DNA of 64,000 bases from Plasmodium brasilianum (lineage: Eukaryota > Apicomplexa > Aconoidasida > Haemosporida > Plasmodiidae). Every line of letters begins with the position of its first letter. The first letter of the stretch is position 1. The notes under the pieces are model-generated. The model was not told the origin of the DNA and searched no databases. It saw only the letters and a program-made list of their open reading frames with translations. The position numbers were made by a program, and so were the translations under genes. Of the stretch, positions 1 to 11,079 are shown piece by piece. Where the stretch lies: assembly GCF_023973825.1 (NCBI RefSeq), contig NC_090122.1, positions 1,473,630 through 1,537,629 on the forward strand, read 5' to 3'.

Positions 1-1393
1 CTATTCGTTTATTTATCTTTAAGACCAGCATTTAAGATAAATCGTTTTTTTTTCTTTTGATACATATACATAAATACATACATACATACGTATATCTGTC
101 CACATACATATATACATATATTTACAATTTATGCTCTTCCAGTTTGAGAATAAACAATGTTTCGGCTAAAAGGAGCTAAAATCTTCGTAAAAACGTCAAA
201 GAATAAAATAAATTTACGCATGAAGACAACACATACCAAACGAAACGTCATACATGGGCGCATGTGTGTATGCTTGTATAAATACGAGAGCGTACATATA
301 TGTACATAATAATTGTGTATTTTACTATTTTACTATTTTTTTTTTTTTTTTTTTTACATCAGTCGGTGTAACGTTTTTATATAGCGTGAAACATTACTAT
401 TATGAATAATATTATTCTTACAATTGCTACTACTAAATTTATCGTGTTAATTTTGTTTTCATGTGAAATGGATATTTTTTTTTAAAATGGTATTTTGTCT
501 TGATGTGTTGCTTTTGTTTTGTATGCGTTGTAAAATTTTTTTATTTTTTTATTTTTTCCCATTTTCAAAAGAACGCATTTCCTATTAATATATACTAATA
601 TGTATATATAATTATTTATTTATTCGTTTTTCAATCCAAAGTATAAAAATAATTAAATGCACTGAAAAATTATTTTTGGTTTGAAAACTTTATCATTGAG
701 GTCGTACATATTTCAAAAATTTCAAAAAATTAATTGTTATATACTCATACTTGGAAAAGGCAAAATCAAATGCAAAAGCAAAAGAGTTCACTATACAGCG
801 CGTTATGAATTGTTTAAGCTTATGTATTTTTTAAAAATTAAAAAATAATATGACTGTCCGGAATACTCATATGAAATAGCATTAAGACTATTTCTTTTTG
901 CTTAGTAAGACTGCTAATGAGTCCTATTTGCGTACATGCATAAATTAGCATATACACCTTATTTTATACATTTACACACAAATATATATATGAACAGTAT
1001 ATGTGTATATTTACTAATTAGCATATATTTGTGCGTATGCATTTACGTTTGCCTACTTATGAGCATATGTACATACCAATGTGGTTATATATTTTATTTT
1101 TTATATTACATTAATTATAAATTACTCATAAATCCCCCATACACTTTCTAAGAAAAAACGCTTCTATTACTGTTTCACCTAAAAAGGATGAAATTGTGTT
1201 AATCTAGGTTTATATAAATACACATATATATATGTATATATGTATATATATACATATATGCACACAGACATACATACATACATACAAATACGTATGTGTG
1301 CAAACGTACTCAGGTATATATGCATACATGCCTATTTACGTATCTATGTGTTTCTTTTTGTTAATAATATTCTATAAGTATTAAATAAACAAA
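1..1393. other. 5' intergenic region of the window
   Basis: AT-rich DNA with poly-T, (AT)n and TACA/TATG microsatellites, and no recognisable gene of normal size. A 50-codon ATG-initiated frame at 157-309 (+) is listed separately. The segment just before 1394 is the probable promoter and 5' UTR of the large gene that follows. It carries TATATG-type repeats at about 1221-1330, and no specific regulatory motif could be assigned. Confidence 0.6.
157..309 (+). CDS. Candidate small basic ORF (50 aa) or exon
   Basis: A 50-codon ATG-to-TAA reading frame in a locally GC-richer patch. The first 36 residues are rich in Lys, Arg and Thr and begin MFRLKGAKIFVKTSKNK, which looks more protein-like than the surrounding AT-rich DNA. 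A possible splice donor (GTATGC) lies after the codon for Cys37, so it could be the first exon of a spliced gene, but no partner exon was found. A pyrimidine-rich AG (CTCTTCCAG) lies just upstream at about 134-142. I recognise no family. A chance ORF cannot be excluded. Confidence 0.3.
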   Translation: MFRLKGAKIFVKTSKNKINLRMKTTHTKRNVIHGRMCVCLYKYESVHICT

Positions 1394-4300
1394 ATGCTAA
1401 AAAAAACGTTCCACGAAAATGCTAATAAATATACAAAGGAGAATAAAGCAAGGTCTAAATCTATTTCTTTCTTTTCATTTTTTAAAAAACGCAAAAAGAG
1501 GGATAGCTTATATGAAAGCGTAATTTCTACAGATAATGACTCATATGTTGAAAGATCAAGAGATGATAAAAAAAAAGGTGAAGAAAGGAGAGAAGAAAAA
1601 GAAGAGGACGAAGATGAAGAGAATGAGGAAGAAAAGAAAGAAGAACAAGAAGAACAAGAAGTAGATGTACGAGGAAGAAAAAAAAAAAAACTGCAGGACG
1701 AGCATGTGTCTGTAGGGATGAAAAAAAGAGAAAACAATGAGGTGATATCTAAACTTATAGACAATTACAGTAGAAGCTGTAGTAACAACATTAGTAACAT
1801 CGATAGTAATAAAAGTAGAAATAACAGTAGTGATAAAAGTAGAAATAACAGTAATAATGGCAATTGTAGTAGCGAACACGCGATGAATTACCGAGCATAT
1901 AAAATGGAAAATTCTAAGGTAAAAAAAAAAAGAGAAAGCTTTTTTCAAAAAATTAATATATTGCAAAAATTTAAAAATAACAAAATAAAAAAGGCTGCTA
2001 GTTCTTTTTTAAACTTACACTCAGAATATATTTCCGCAGAGAAGGGTAATGAAGAGGTACTAAAAACTAGCTATATTGGTAAAAAAGAAAGCAGACAGAA
2101 AGGCTTAGAAATATTCTATAGTATGAAGAAGCTCAAAAGCTACAGCATAAAAGACGATTTTATCACCTTAAAACATAAAGCACAGCTATTAAAAAATAGT
2201 ATTTCTTTTAGTAATAAAAGGAAAGGATGTAAAGGGAAACTAAGTGCTAAAAGTAAAAATTGCACTACTGAAGGTACTACTACTAATGAGTACAACACGA
2301 ATGGGTTACCTTCAAATAATGTACACTCAATGATTACAAATGTTAATACTGTAAAAAGTGATAAGGGAATTTATGATAAAAGGGAAAATTACAGCCATTC
2401 TGGGAGAAATCATCTGCTAGAAACAGATGGTACAGGAAAGAGAGATACACGAAAAATCCATAGACGTGTGTGCGATAGGAGTAAAAAGGATGCCTACCAT
2501 AACAATGGGAAGCACGCGGGGAGGGTCCAAAAGGAGTACGTGTTTGACCAATTTTCTGATGTTGAAATATGGGTAGAAGACAATATATACAATAAAGGAA
2601 CTAAAATGAAAGACGAGGATAATAAAAATGAACGAATATTTAACAGTGATTGTAATGTGTCAAATATAAATGATTATTTATACCATGATGGTATAAGGGA
2701 TGAAGATAGTTATATCTCTACAAACTCGAATGAGTATCATAAGGTTATGAATTCTTCACAAAGGAAAAATGATAATTTAAATTATAACAACGATTTAGTA
2801 ACATATAGAAAGTGTGAAATGGAGAGGATGGGGAAAAAGAAAAAAAAGAAGAAATGGAAAAAAAGGGGAGAAGGCAGGACAAGTAAAGGAATTGATGGGA
2901 GTGGTACAAGTGAAGGAAGCGAAAGAAGCCCAGAAAGCGGCGGAAGGGAGGAAAAAATCGAGAGAAAATATGAGAGTTCATTCTCTCCAAAAAATGAATA
3001 TAAAGAGATAGCAAATGCAGTGTGTACCATTAGTAATAGTTGGAGCATTCCCAGTAATAACGTAGCATATAAAAAAGAGGAAGGTACTGAACATAGTAGT
3101 TGTGATATGAACAATATAAATAGTGTACATGATGAGGAGTCAAAGGAAAACATACAACGTTGTCAATACAAAAATATTCTTAAAACATCAGATAATCCTA
3201 TATTTACTGTAAAAAAAACAAATTATGCGAATAGTAGAAAATTAGCAGAATGTATGAATAGTCGGAGAAATGTGAGTGAAAAGGAAATCATATTAAAACT
3301 TATGTACAACAATAATGGGATATATTTCAACCAAGATGAGCATATTGGTAGTACTCCTCATCTGAAGGGTGCAAAAAATGCGCAAGTTTTGAGGTCTGAC
3401 AAAACTGAGAAAATGATGTTAAACAATAATCATCTTTGTAAGATTGTAAACACAAAAGAGAGGATAAATTTAAATAAAGACGTAATGGAATTTAATCGTA
3501 AACTATCTAGAGACTCAAATAACAGAATGAAAAACATAACTTCGAGTAATAATGAAGAAGCGCATGAACACTCAAGTAGTAGAAGGATATATATAAATTG
3601 TTATGAAGATACGAATAGTGGGCACGTCGCAAAGAAAGATACAAGTATGAATAACGGTGTAGATAAATCAAATACTCATTTGAGGGAGTATGAACCTACG
3701 CATCAAAAATGTGTAAATAGTAACAGAAGTAGAAGTAATAGCAATGAAAACATTAGAGGAAGCGGAAATGATATGATTAATAGTGAAAAGATAGAGAGGG
3801 TAAGATCCAGTATCATTGACAAGTATTTAATCAACCCTCTATATAATTTATTTGCGCAAAGTAAAGAAGTAACAAATTATGCAAATATTTCATCTATGGA
3901 AGGAAATACACCTAATCAACATAGGGATAAGTATTATACTAATGAACTGCAAAAAACGTACAAAACAATGTATGACATATATGACGCTCCGAATATAGGC
4001 TGGTTCGGATGTAATAGAAGTTTAAGTAGTAGCTCCAGAAGAACAACTGCAAATTATTCGCTTAATAGAAACACACATTGCAATTCATTAATTAAGCAGA
4101 ACTTCAATTATGACTTCATTTCTTGTATAAGAAATAATGCTACTTATCAGAAGAAAATAGTTTTGAAAAATACCAACGAAAAAGCACAAGTTGATAAGGC
4201 GGGAAAATGTATGAACATAAAATGTTTCAATAATCATTTTTTTCAAGGGGAAAAAGTACCCCAAGAATTTATGAACAAAAGCATAACAATGAACAACCTC

Positions 4301-7300
4301 AATCATTTAAGTAAGAGAGGGATGCAATCTGAGTACTTGGGTTCATCGCATCAATCTGCCCATTTAAATAGAGCATCTGCTTCGAAGGAAAGCATTTTTC
4401 GAACATGCATCCAAAGGACACATGCCAACCTCATGAACGCAGATAAGGTCAACTTATACGGAACTATATCAAAAAAAGACGAAGAACCATTATTTGGAAA
4501 TAATTTACTCAGAAATGATTCGTTCAAGAACAAGTATAATAACCATAATTTTAGAGAAAGGATCTATACAAGCAATAAGGATTTGGGAACCGGTAGTCTT
4601 AAAAAGGTTAATATGATTATTAAGAAGAATGTGAAAGATCAGTTGACAAATCCGAGCACATTTCATGGCTACAATTATAGTAGTAGGAGTGGAAATTTAC
4701 AGGTGCAAGACAGTAGAGAAAATTTTAATTTCGTCCATGATAGTGTTCCTAGTTATATAACACAAAACACAAGTATCAACACAGTTAAAAAAGCTAACAT
4801 TGTAGGGACTAATCAGATGTATATGAATTGCGCAAAAATGAATGGAATGAAGGAAAGAAATTTTTCTTCTCAGAATGTTCATAATAATTTAATAGGAAAA
4901 AATGAGTTACCTACAGAATATATAAGACCATCTGAAAATAATTTCATTCCAAATGAACATGTTAATATTATTGGAGGTACAAATTTAAATAGGGGTATAT
5001 GTCCAGCATATGGGGGATGCCATAAAAGGGCATTATGTTTACAAAATGGCAGATCACCATTAAATCATATGATGGTTAAGTGTAACCTTTTTCAATGCAT
5101 TAAGTATGCAAAGGATAAACAATACATGTATAACAGTACTAATAAATGTAAAAATGAATACATGAAAAACAATTTAAGCATTCCTTTAAATTATCTAAGA
5201 AATAAAAACTTGCAAAAAGTGCACGGGTACGTGTCAATGCCTCAGGCGTATGTACGTCTTGCGAGAAGCCAGGGGCATGTGGACGCTCCTGATACTCCGT
5301 TAAACATATGTGGTGAGGGGGATCATAGTAATTATTACATCAATGGTGTATATAATAGCAATATATATAGAAATGTGCACAGTGATGTGTATAGTGATTT
5401 GCATAGAGATGCACATAATAGTGCAAACAGTAGTACACAATATAATACTCATAATGATATACATGGTGTTGACAAAGTGTATACTGTCCAACGGGAAGAA
5501 GGTGTAAACCGATTGAGCGTATCGAGGCTGAGCGCCGAGGGGTTAGGAGCCTACCAAGATTGCTACACAAGAGACGGTAAGAGATATAAAAACGACATTG
5601 ACCTTGGCTCTAATTACCTTTATATTAATAGTAACAATAGTAGTAAAAATAGTAGTAACAATAGTAGTAACTATAGTAATAACAATGATAGTAATAATAA
5701 TAGAGATGGTAATAGCAATAGTAATAATAGCAATAGTAACAATAACAATGATAATAACAACAATAGTAATGGCATTATTCATGGTAACTACGGCCGTGAT
5801 GATGCAAAGAGGCGATGTTACTTAAATCCTGGTGATAACAAGTATAACATTTCTCAAGAGCATTTGAGACAGCGTAGTGAATGTGCTTTAGCTAATAATC
5901 ATTTCAACGAAATTTTGAATACATCTCTCAGAGCTAATTCAATGAATGAAGAGATGATGAGAACATGCAAAAATGAAAAAACATATTTTCCTGTAAGAGA
6001 GAAAAATCGCAAAGACATGTTAAAAAATTATTTAATTAACGAGAGCCATATTGAACGTTGTACTACCAACAATATAAAACAATTCGCTCTTCATAATAAT
6101 GAGCATAACATCTACAGCAGTTGTAATAAATATTACAATAAAGAGGAATCAGGAAATATTTGTACCAATGATAATACCTATGAGATGGAAGATTCCCTAT
6201 GGGTAGCCAATAATTCTACTATTGAAAAAGATACACATAATTATGATCATCATAACAATTATATACATAACTTTGAAGCTAACAACCCAATTACAGAGGA
6301 GTGCATGTATTTCAAGTCGGAAGAGATCTCGCACCTATTGGCGGATGGGGGAAAGGACAGTGAAGCGGAAAATAAAAGGGATAGTGAAGAGGAAAACGGA
6401 AAGGTCAATGAAGAGGAAAACAGGAAGGCCAGTGAAGAGGAAAACAGGAAGGTCAGTGAAGACGAAAACAGGAAGGCCAGTGAAGAGGTAATCAAAAAGG
6501 GTCGTAGCGAGAAGAGTAAAAAACATAGTAATGCCTCTCACATTTCGAACGATATATTTGCCGATTATCAAAATAATGTACGAGAAAGGAGCAGTGCGGC
6601 GTACCTAGAAAATTACAATGATAATTTATACAAAGGAAACTATTGCAGTAAGCAAAATGAGGGGAGCAGCCTGATGAGGGCATCGCAATGCTACCGTGCT
6701 AGTTCGAGCAACGCTATTATTATTCGTGGCAACAACAGTAGTCTAATTAGCAGCAACTTTGACGATTATAGTAGTGGTAATAATAGTATGATGAAGTTTC
6801 ACAGTTGCACTCAGTTGACCACACTTAGGGGAACCTTGAAAAGAGAAAAAATATCAAACGGTACATTTAACACCAAGCGGAAGGGTAAAACGCTTAAAAA
6901 GAAGTTGACAAAGAAAGAGGGTATAGTTAAGGATAAGAGAATGAGTAGTATTGGAAAAGAGAAAAGTAGCTATGCTATAAAGAATAGAAATTATTCGAGC
7001 GAAAAACAGGAAAAAGTGGAAGTTTTAAAAAAGGCGAGTATAGTAATTACAGACGAAAATTTAAAAACAAAACAAAACAAAACAAAACAAGTGAAAGGAG
7101 TGAAAAAAATAAAAGTTTTAAAAAAGAAAGCTTCAAAAAATGTAGCTGAAAAGGACAAAATGTGTCAAGTAAAAAAAAAAAAAAAAAAAAAAAATAGTAA
7201 TAATAATCATGATAATGATAATAATAATATTAATAATAATAATAATGATAATTGTGAGGATACTATTATTAATTACAAAAAAGAAAGTATAATGAGTTCA

Positions 7301-9088
7301 AGCAACTCGATGTACATCCTTAACAAATTAAAAAATGAAGAGAAAGATGTTGTTACAAGAAAGAAGATTGAAAAGGGATGGGGGAAACGTAACCGATTTA
7401 ACATAGAAAAAGAAGCGTGCTCTAGTACGTGTGTTAAATGGAAAAGTCGTAATATTAAGAGGAACCTTTCTAGCACTTCTAACAAGATAAAAAGAAAATG
7501 CAGTTATGAAAAAAGTGGCTCAGGTTTGGGTTCTAGTCCAAGTTCCGGGAAAGCTTTGCATGATGAGAACGGAACACCCATCTTGAGTTGTAAAGTAGAA
7601 AAGGAATATACAACAGGGAGCGTAAGGAAAGTGCAAAAAAAAAGAATAGAAGCCAAGGACGGAGAAGGTAAAGAAGTAGGGCGAAAAAACGTAGAACGCA
7701 AGGTAGTATCATTAGGGAATTCCTCTAAAGCTCACATAGGTACAAATAAAAAAAAAAAAATAACTAATATATTACAAATAAGTAAAGAACAAAACCAGGT
7801 GTGTGATAGTAGTAAGCAGAAAGAAGAATTATGCCTAAATATAATAAATCATAAGGAAGCTAAGTGTATAGATAAGGTGTATTATAGTCCATCTTTTTCG
7901 AATATAAAGGCATATAACGGATCAAGAATTATAAGGGGGTCTCCATCAAAAGAGAGGTCTGCATTGATACTTAAGGACTGCAATAGTAGAAGTAGAAGCA
8001 GCATAAACAATAAGAACATACAATCAGTGGCTAATAAGGAGGTTACGAGAAGTGCAGGTAGGGAAAAAAATAACAAAGAACAAGCCGCTTTAAAAAAAAA
8101 TGATGAAAAAATATGTTCTTTAAATAAAATGGAAATGCCAATTATTCTCGAGTTTGATCATTTTCACGAGGACGTTAAAAAAATGAACCACATATTAAGT
8201 AACTCAAACAATAGTAATTTTTTAAATCTACTAAAATTAGAAGATTTAATATCTATTGAAAAAAAATTTATTAACAATAATGTGTATATTAATAAGCATA
8301 TAATAACATCTAACGCTAAAAGGGGTAAATCGGACGGACAACGTGGTAGGGGCGGCGCTAGCGGAAGTGACAGTGGAAATGATAACCGTAGTAACAATTG
8401 CTGTGATAGCCGCTGTGATAACCGCAGTGATAACCGCAGTGATAACCGCAGTGATAACCGCTGTGATAGCCGCTGTGATAACCGCAGTGATAACTGCTGT
8501 GATAACCGCTGTGATAACCGCAGTGATAGCCGCTGTGATAACCGCAGTGATAACTGCTGTGGTATCGTGTATGACAGCAATTTTAGTATCGTTTATTTAG
8601 AACAAGATATGATATACTTAAAGAAAAAATTGCTAAGAACTATTTTGCGCATATTATTAACTGATACCTACACATTCAACGAAATTAAAATAACTATTGT
8701 GTTGCTAACTTTTTTTATTTCCATAGAAGATCATAGAACAATTTGTGCGAGTTTGTATCCCTTGTCATTGATTAATAATTTGATACAAAAATTCAAATTA
8801 AAAATTCATAAAAAAATAAAAAGAGAAAAAAAAAGGAGTGATTTAACCAGTGGTCAAGGTAATATTAGTAACCTGTATTCTCATACAAATATTTCGAAAA
8901 ACATACCCTTTAGTTATCTCTTTATTTGCGATGGGAAAAACTACATATGCATTAATGACAACTCGTTAAGGGGAAAATCGTATAAAACCAAAATAAAGTT
9001 AAACAACTTATTAGGGTATTACCACTATATCAATTTAAATCGATTAACGTACTACCTCGAACGAGCGGGTCACAACGCCAAAAAGTAG
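1394..9088 (+). CDS. Large low-complexity conserved-type Plasmodium protein, function unknown (2564 aa)
   Basis: An uninterrupted single-exon frame from ATG at 1394 to TAG at 9086-9088. I recognise no enzymatic domain. The N-terminus is Lys/Arg-rich, followed by an acidic-basic cluster at about residues 55-105. The middle is Asn/Ser/Lys-rich, with an Asn/Ser run at about 1411-1461, a Glu-rich tandem repeat of about 10 residues (core SEEENRK) at about 1653-1700, and poly-Lys tracts (about residue 1926 onward). Near the C-terminus is a Cys/Ser-Asp-Asn-Arg repeat (about 2334-2390). The final 170 residues are more hydrophobic and of normal complexity (YTFNEIKITIVLLTFF region), so they are the best candidate for a folded domain. 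No signal peptide or clear membrane anchor is visible. It converges on the minus-strand gene ending at 9648. Confidence 0.85.
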   Translation: MLKKTFHENANKYTKENKARSKSISFFSFFKKRKKRDSLYESVISTDNDSYVERSRDDKKKGEERREEKEEDEDEENEEEKKEEQEEQEVDVRGRKKKKLQDEHVSVGMKKRENNEVISKLIDNYSRSCSNNISNIDSNKSRNNSSDKSRNNSNNGNCSSEHAMNYRAYKMENSKVKKKRESFFQKINILQKFKNNKIKKAASSFLNLHSEYISAEKGNEEVLKTSYIGKKESRQKGLEIFYSMKKLKSYSIKDDFITLKHKAQLLKNSISFSNKRKGCKGKLSAKSKNCTTEGTTTNEYNTNGLPSNNVHSMITNVNTVKSDKGIYDKRENYSHSGRNHLLETDGTGKRDTRKIHRRVCDRSKKDAYHNNGKHAGRVQKEYVFDQFSDVEIWVEDNIYNKGTKMKDEDNKNERIFNSDCNVSNINDYLYHDGIRDEDSYISTNSNEYHKVMNSSQRKNDNLNYNNDLVTYRKCEMERMGKKKKKKKWKKRGEGRTSKGIDGSGTSEGSERSPESGGREEKIERKYESSFSPKNEYKEIANAVCTISNSWSIPSNNVAYKKEEGTEHSSCDMNNINSVHDEESKENIQRCQYKNILKTSDNPIFTVKKTNYANSRKLAECMNSRRNVSEKEIILKLMYNNNGIYFNQDEHIGSTPHLKGAKNAQVLRSDKTEKMMLNNNHLCKIVNTKERINLNKDVMEFNRKLSRDSNNRMKNITSSNNEEAHEHSSSRRIYINCYEDTNSGHVAKKDTSMNNGVDKSNTHLREYEPTHQKCVNSNRSRSNSNENIRGSGNDMINSEKIERVRSSIIDKYLINPLYNLFAQSKEVTNYANISSMEGNTPNQHRDKYYTNELQKTYKTMYDIYDAPNIGWFGCNRSLSSSSRRTTANYSLNRNTHCNSLIKQNFNYDFISCIRNNATYQKKIVLKNTNEKAQVDKAGKCMNIKCFNNHFFQGEKVPQEFMNKSITMNNLNHLSKRGMQSEYLGSSHQSAHLNRASASKESIFRTCIQRTHANLMNADKVNLYGTISKKDEEPLFGNNLLRNDSFKNKYNNHNFRERIYTSNKDLGTGSLKKVNMIIKKNVKDQLTNPSTFHGYNYSSRSGNLQVQDSRENFNFVHDSVPSYITQNTSINTVKKANIVGTNQMYMNCAKMNGMKERNFSSQNVHNNLIGKNELPTEYIRPSENNFIPNEHVNIIGGTNLNRGICPAYGGCHKRALCLQNGRSPLNHMMVKCNLFQCIKYAKDKQYMYNSTNKCKNEYMKNNLSIPLNYLRNKNLQKVHGYVSMPQAYVRLARSQGHVDAPDTPLNICGEGDHSNYYINGVYNSNIYRNVHSDVYSDLHRDAHNSANSSTQYNTHNDIHGVDKVYTVQREEGVNRLSVSRLSAEGLGAYQDCYTRDGKRYKNDIDLGSNYLYINSNNSSKNSSNNSSNYSNNNDSNNNRDGNSNSNNSNSNNNNDNNNNSNGIIHGNYGRDDAKRRCYLNPGDNKYNISQEHLRQRSECALANNHFNEILNTSLRANSMNEEMMRTCKNEKTYFPVREKNRKDMLKNYLINESHIERCTTNNIKQFALHNNEHNIYSSCNKYYNKEESGNICTNDNTYEMEDSLWVANNSTIEKDTHNYDHHNNYIHNFEANNPITEECMYFKSEEISHLLADGGKDSEAENKRDSEEENGKVNEEENRKASEEENRKVSEDENRKASEEVIKKGRSEKSKKHSNASHISNDIFADYQNNVRERSSAAYLENYNDNLYKGNYCSKQNEGSSLMRASQCYRASSSNAIIIRGNNSSLISSNFDDYSSGNNSMMKFHSCTQLTTLRGTLKREKISNGTFNTKRKGKTLKKKLTKKEGIVKDKRMSSIGKEKSSYAIKNRNYSSEKQEKVEVLKKASIVITDENLKTKQNKTKQVKGVKKIKVLKKKASKNVAEKDKMCQVKKKKKKKNSNNNHDNDNNNINNNNNDNCEDTIINYKKESIMSSSNSMYILNKLKNEEKDVVTRKKIEKGWGKRNRFNIEKEACSSTCVKWKSRNIKRNLSSTSNKIKRKCSYEKSGSGLGSSPSSGKALHDENGTPILSCKVEKEYTTGSVRKVQKKRIEAKDGEGKEVGRKNVERKVVSLGNSSKAHIGTNKKKKITNILQISKEQNQVCDSSKQKEELCLNIINHKEAKCIDKVYYSPSFSNIKAYNGSRIIRGSPSKERSALILKDCNSRSRSSINNKNIQSVANKEVTRSAGREKNNKEQAALKKNDEKICSLNKMEMPIILEFDHFHEDVKKMNHILSNSNNSNFLNLLKLEDLISIEKKFINNNVYINKHIITSNAKRGKSDGQRGRGGASGSDSGNDNRSNNCCDSRCDNRSDNRSDNRSDNRCDSRCDNRSDNCCDNRCDNRSDSRCDNRSDNCCGIVYDSNFSIVYLEQDMIYLKKKLLRTILRILLTDTYTFNEIKITIVLLTFFISIEDHRTICASLYPLSLINNLIQKFKLKIHKKIKREKKRSDLTSGQGNISNLYSHTNISKNIPFSYLFICDGKNYICINDNSLRGKSYKTKIKLNNLLGYYHYINLNRLTYYLERAGHNAKK
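5622..5775 (+). repeat. AAT/AGT (Asn/Ser) trinucleotide tract in coding sequence
   Basis: A run of AAT, AAC, AGT and AGC codons encoding an Asn/Ser-rich stretch of about 50 residues in the 2564-aa protein. It is a typical Plasmodium low-complexity insert and probably varies in length between isolates. Confidence 0.9.
6352..6492 (+). repeat. 30-bp coding tandem repeat (SEEENRK-type)
   Basis: Four to five imperfect copies of a unit of about 30 bp (core agtgaagaggaaaacaggaa) encoding a charged repeat of about 10 aa in the 2564-aa protein. Because copies differ by single substitutions such as D/E and K/R, the array probably arose by unequal duplication. Confidence 0.85.
8395..8562 (+). repeat. 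12-bp coding repeat (gtgataaccgca family)
   Basis: About fourteen 12-bp units alternating gtgataaccgca, gtgataaccgct and gtgatagccgct. They encode tandem Asp-Asn/Ser-Arg-Ser/Cys tetrapeptides. The array is markedly GC-richer than its surroundings and is unusual in alternating Cys and Ser codons (TGT/AGT). Confidence 0.9.
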
Positions 9089-9549
9089 GCAGCCCCTTTT
9101 GTGCAATGTTAAGCATGGCAACTTGGGACATCCACGTTTTGTCTATTTCTATTTCTATTTCTATTTCATTTTATTGTATTATACTGTACTATACTGTATT
9201 ATACTTAAGTGTATCTCATTTTATGGTGATATATTTTTCTTTATTTTATTTTATTTTATTTCTCTTTTTAAAATTTAGCTACACATATGACTGCATATCT
9301 GTGTTATCTGATTTACACAAAAAAGGAAAAAAATAAATTGAGAATATTTAATAAATACATATAATATAATTAAAGGGGGGAAGTTTTTTTTAAAAAAAAA
9401 AAAGAATAATCCTGATTTGATTTATTAAAATAATTAATTTGTTTTTACGTATGTATTAAAAAAGTTCACAGTCTGGACATATGTATATTTGTGCATTTCC
9501 ATATACTTATCTATCTATATTTGTATATCGGTCTGTATATACATGGACC

Positions 9550-9580
<31 letters not shown>

Positions 9581-9647
9581 TTCTTTGTTCTTTTTTTTTT
9601 TTCATGATAAAACAACAGTATGTATAACATGCAGTAACTACCAACTT
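9089..9647. other. Convergent intergenic region
   Basis: This 3' flank is shared by the + gene ending at 9088 and the - gene ending at 9648. It holds TTTCTA and TTTTA short repeats, an (AT)n run at about 9551-9575 and poly-T. I see no gene here. Confidence 0.6.
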
Positions 9648-11031
9648 TCACGTTTTCCTCTTTCTGAACACTCCTTTTTTCATTCCCCATGAATTATGCT
9701 CACCCTTCTTCACACGCTGCATACCGTATGTTTTGTTTAAATTGTATTTTAGCACCAAGCCGAATTTTGTATCCAAGTAGTTACTCTGTTAGAACGGGAG
9801 AAAAAAAAAAAAATAAATAAAAAATAAAAAGTTATGTAATATGCAAAACGTAATAGACAAAATGTACAATGTTAAACGCCCTTTTGCATTTTGTGTAGCC
9901 TTCAAATTTTAAACTGGTGAAAATTGTACACAATATTAGGAAGGTTATACGTACGTATACATATGCGAATGCCACAAATGGAAGGAAAAATCTTACCTTG
10001 TCTAATTTTTCTTCTATTTTTCTAAATCCTTCCTTAATTTTGCCAATATTCGCTTCCTGTAAATGCACATTATTTTTACATAATACTTTATATACACATA
10101 TGTACACAGATATGCCCAGATATACACACCCATAAATATACTGTGAAGTTCTAGCAGTGCATTATTAGCCCTGAACTATATATCCAACATATCACATGTT
10201 TATCTTCCTATTACCAAAATTTTGAAATCTAAGTAGTTTAGAAACATCAGAGGACGCTTTGCAAAATCACAAACGCACAAAACTGTTTCAGTAGGAATCT
10301 TTTCATTATTTGAGTTCATCTAAGAAAAAAAAAAAAAAAAAAATACAAAGGAGTGCAACACTGAAGCAGCATTCTAAGTAACAGTCGAACTAATGTATAG
10401 AAAGGTTAACCCATAATGAAATACAACTCAAAAAAAAAAAAAAAAAAAATTACCAAAGGCTTGACTATGTTCGAAATTTCGCTGTCAAATTTTGAGTCCC
10501 TTTTAAAGGCATTGAAAACAAAAAATTGCTTCCCATACGGTTCTATCTAATAGACATAAAAAGATAATGGTAGAAATTACTAATATTAGAATATAATTTG
10601 TTGTACAGTCATTATCCTAGATGATATAATTATGTAAATGAACTATTATTTATGATGCCACGAAAAAAGAAAATTGTATTTTCCTTTTACTGGGTGTATA
10701 GCTGAGCATCCCTCAGGTGGCCAATTGAATCTTCTCATACGGTTATATATTACCTCTACCAAAAAAAGGAAAATTCATATATACCAATATGCAAACATTT
10801 ACATATATATATATATATATATACACACCCATATGGTAACCATTCTATCTTTTTATAAGAGAATACTGGAGTTGTTTTTTCTTCTCTTATATAGCAACTT
10901 ATGAATGTTTTTTCTTTTCCTTTTTCTTTTATTTTTTCTATTTTCCCCTCCTCTTTATTATTCTTACTTTTATGAGCATTTAAACGAAAAACATTGTGTC
11001 TAACCCCCCCTTTATTCGTGAACGATGTCAT
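9648..11031 (-). CDS. Six-exon gene for a 174-aa protein, function unknown
   Basis: I rebuilt this gene from splice signals. Exons run 11031-10968, 10755-10691, 10546-10454, 10319-10215, 10056-9997 and 9785-9648. Every intron starts GT (GTAAGA, GTAAAA, GTAATT, GTAATA, GTAAGA) and ends AG, and all phases agree: phase 1 at the first junction, phase 0 at the others. The product begins MTSFTNKGGVRHNVFRLNAH, has an aromatic and Pro-containing segment (RRFNWPPEG), a mid-region with closely spaced Cys residues (LCVCDF) and a charged helix (KIKEGFRKIEEKLDK). It ends in a basic tail (GVFRKRKT). I do not recognise the family. The compact exons are less AT-rich than the introns, which supports a conserved housekeeping gene. 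It is convergent with the gene to its left. Confidence 0.8.
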
Positions 11032-11047
11032 TTTATTTTATTTTTTT

Positions 11048-11079
<32 letters not shown>

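Noticed and set aside
690..825. 42-codon minus-strand open frame (FAFAFDFAFSKYEY region) without ATG
   Set aside because: No convincing acceptor or partner exon. Such lengths occur by chance here.
8164..8600. Long ORFs on both strands over the DNR repeat
   Set aside because: Shadows of the 12-bp repeat inside the 2564-aa gene.
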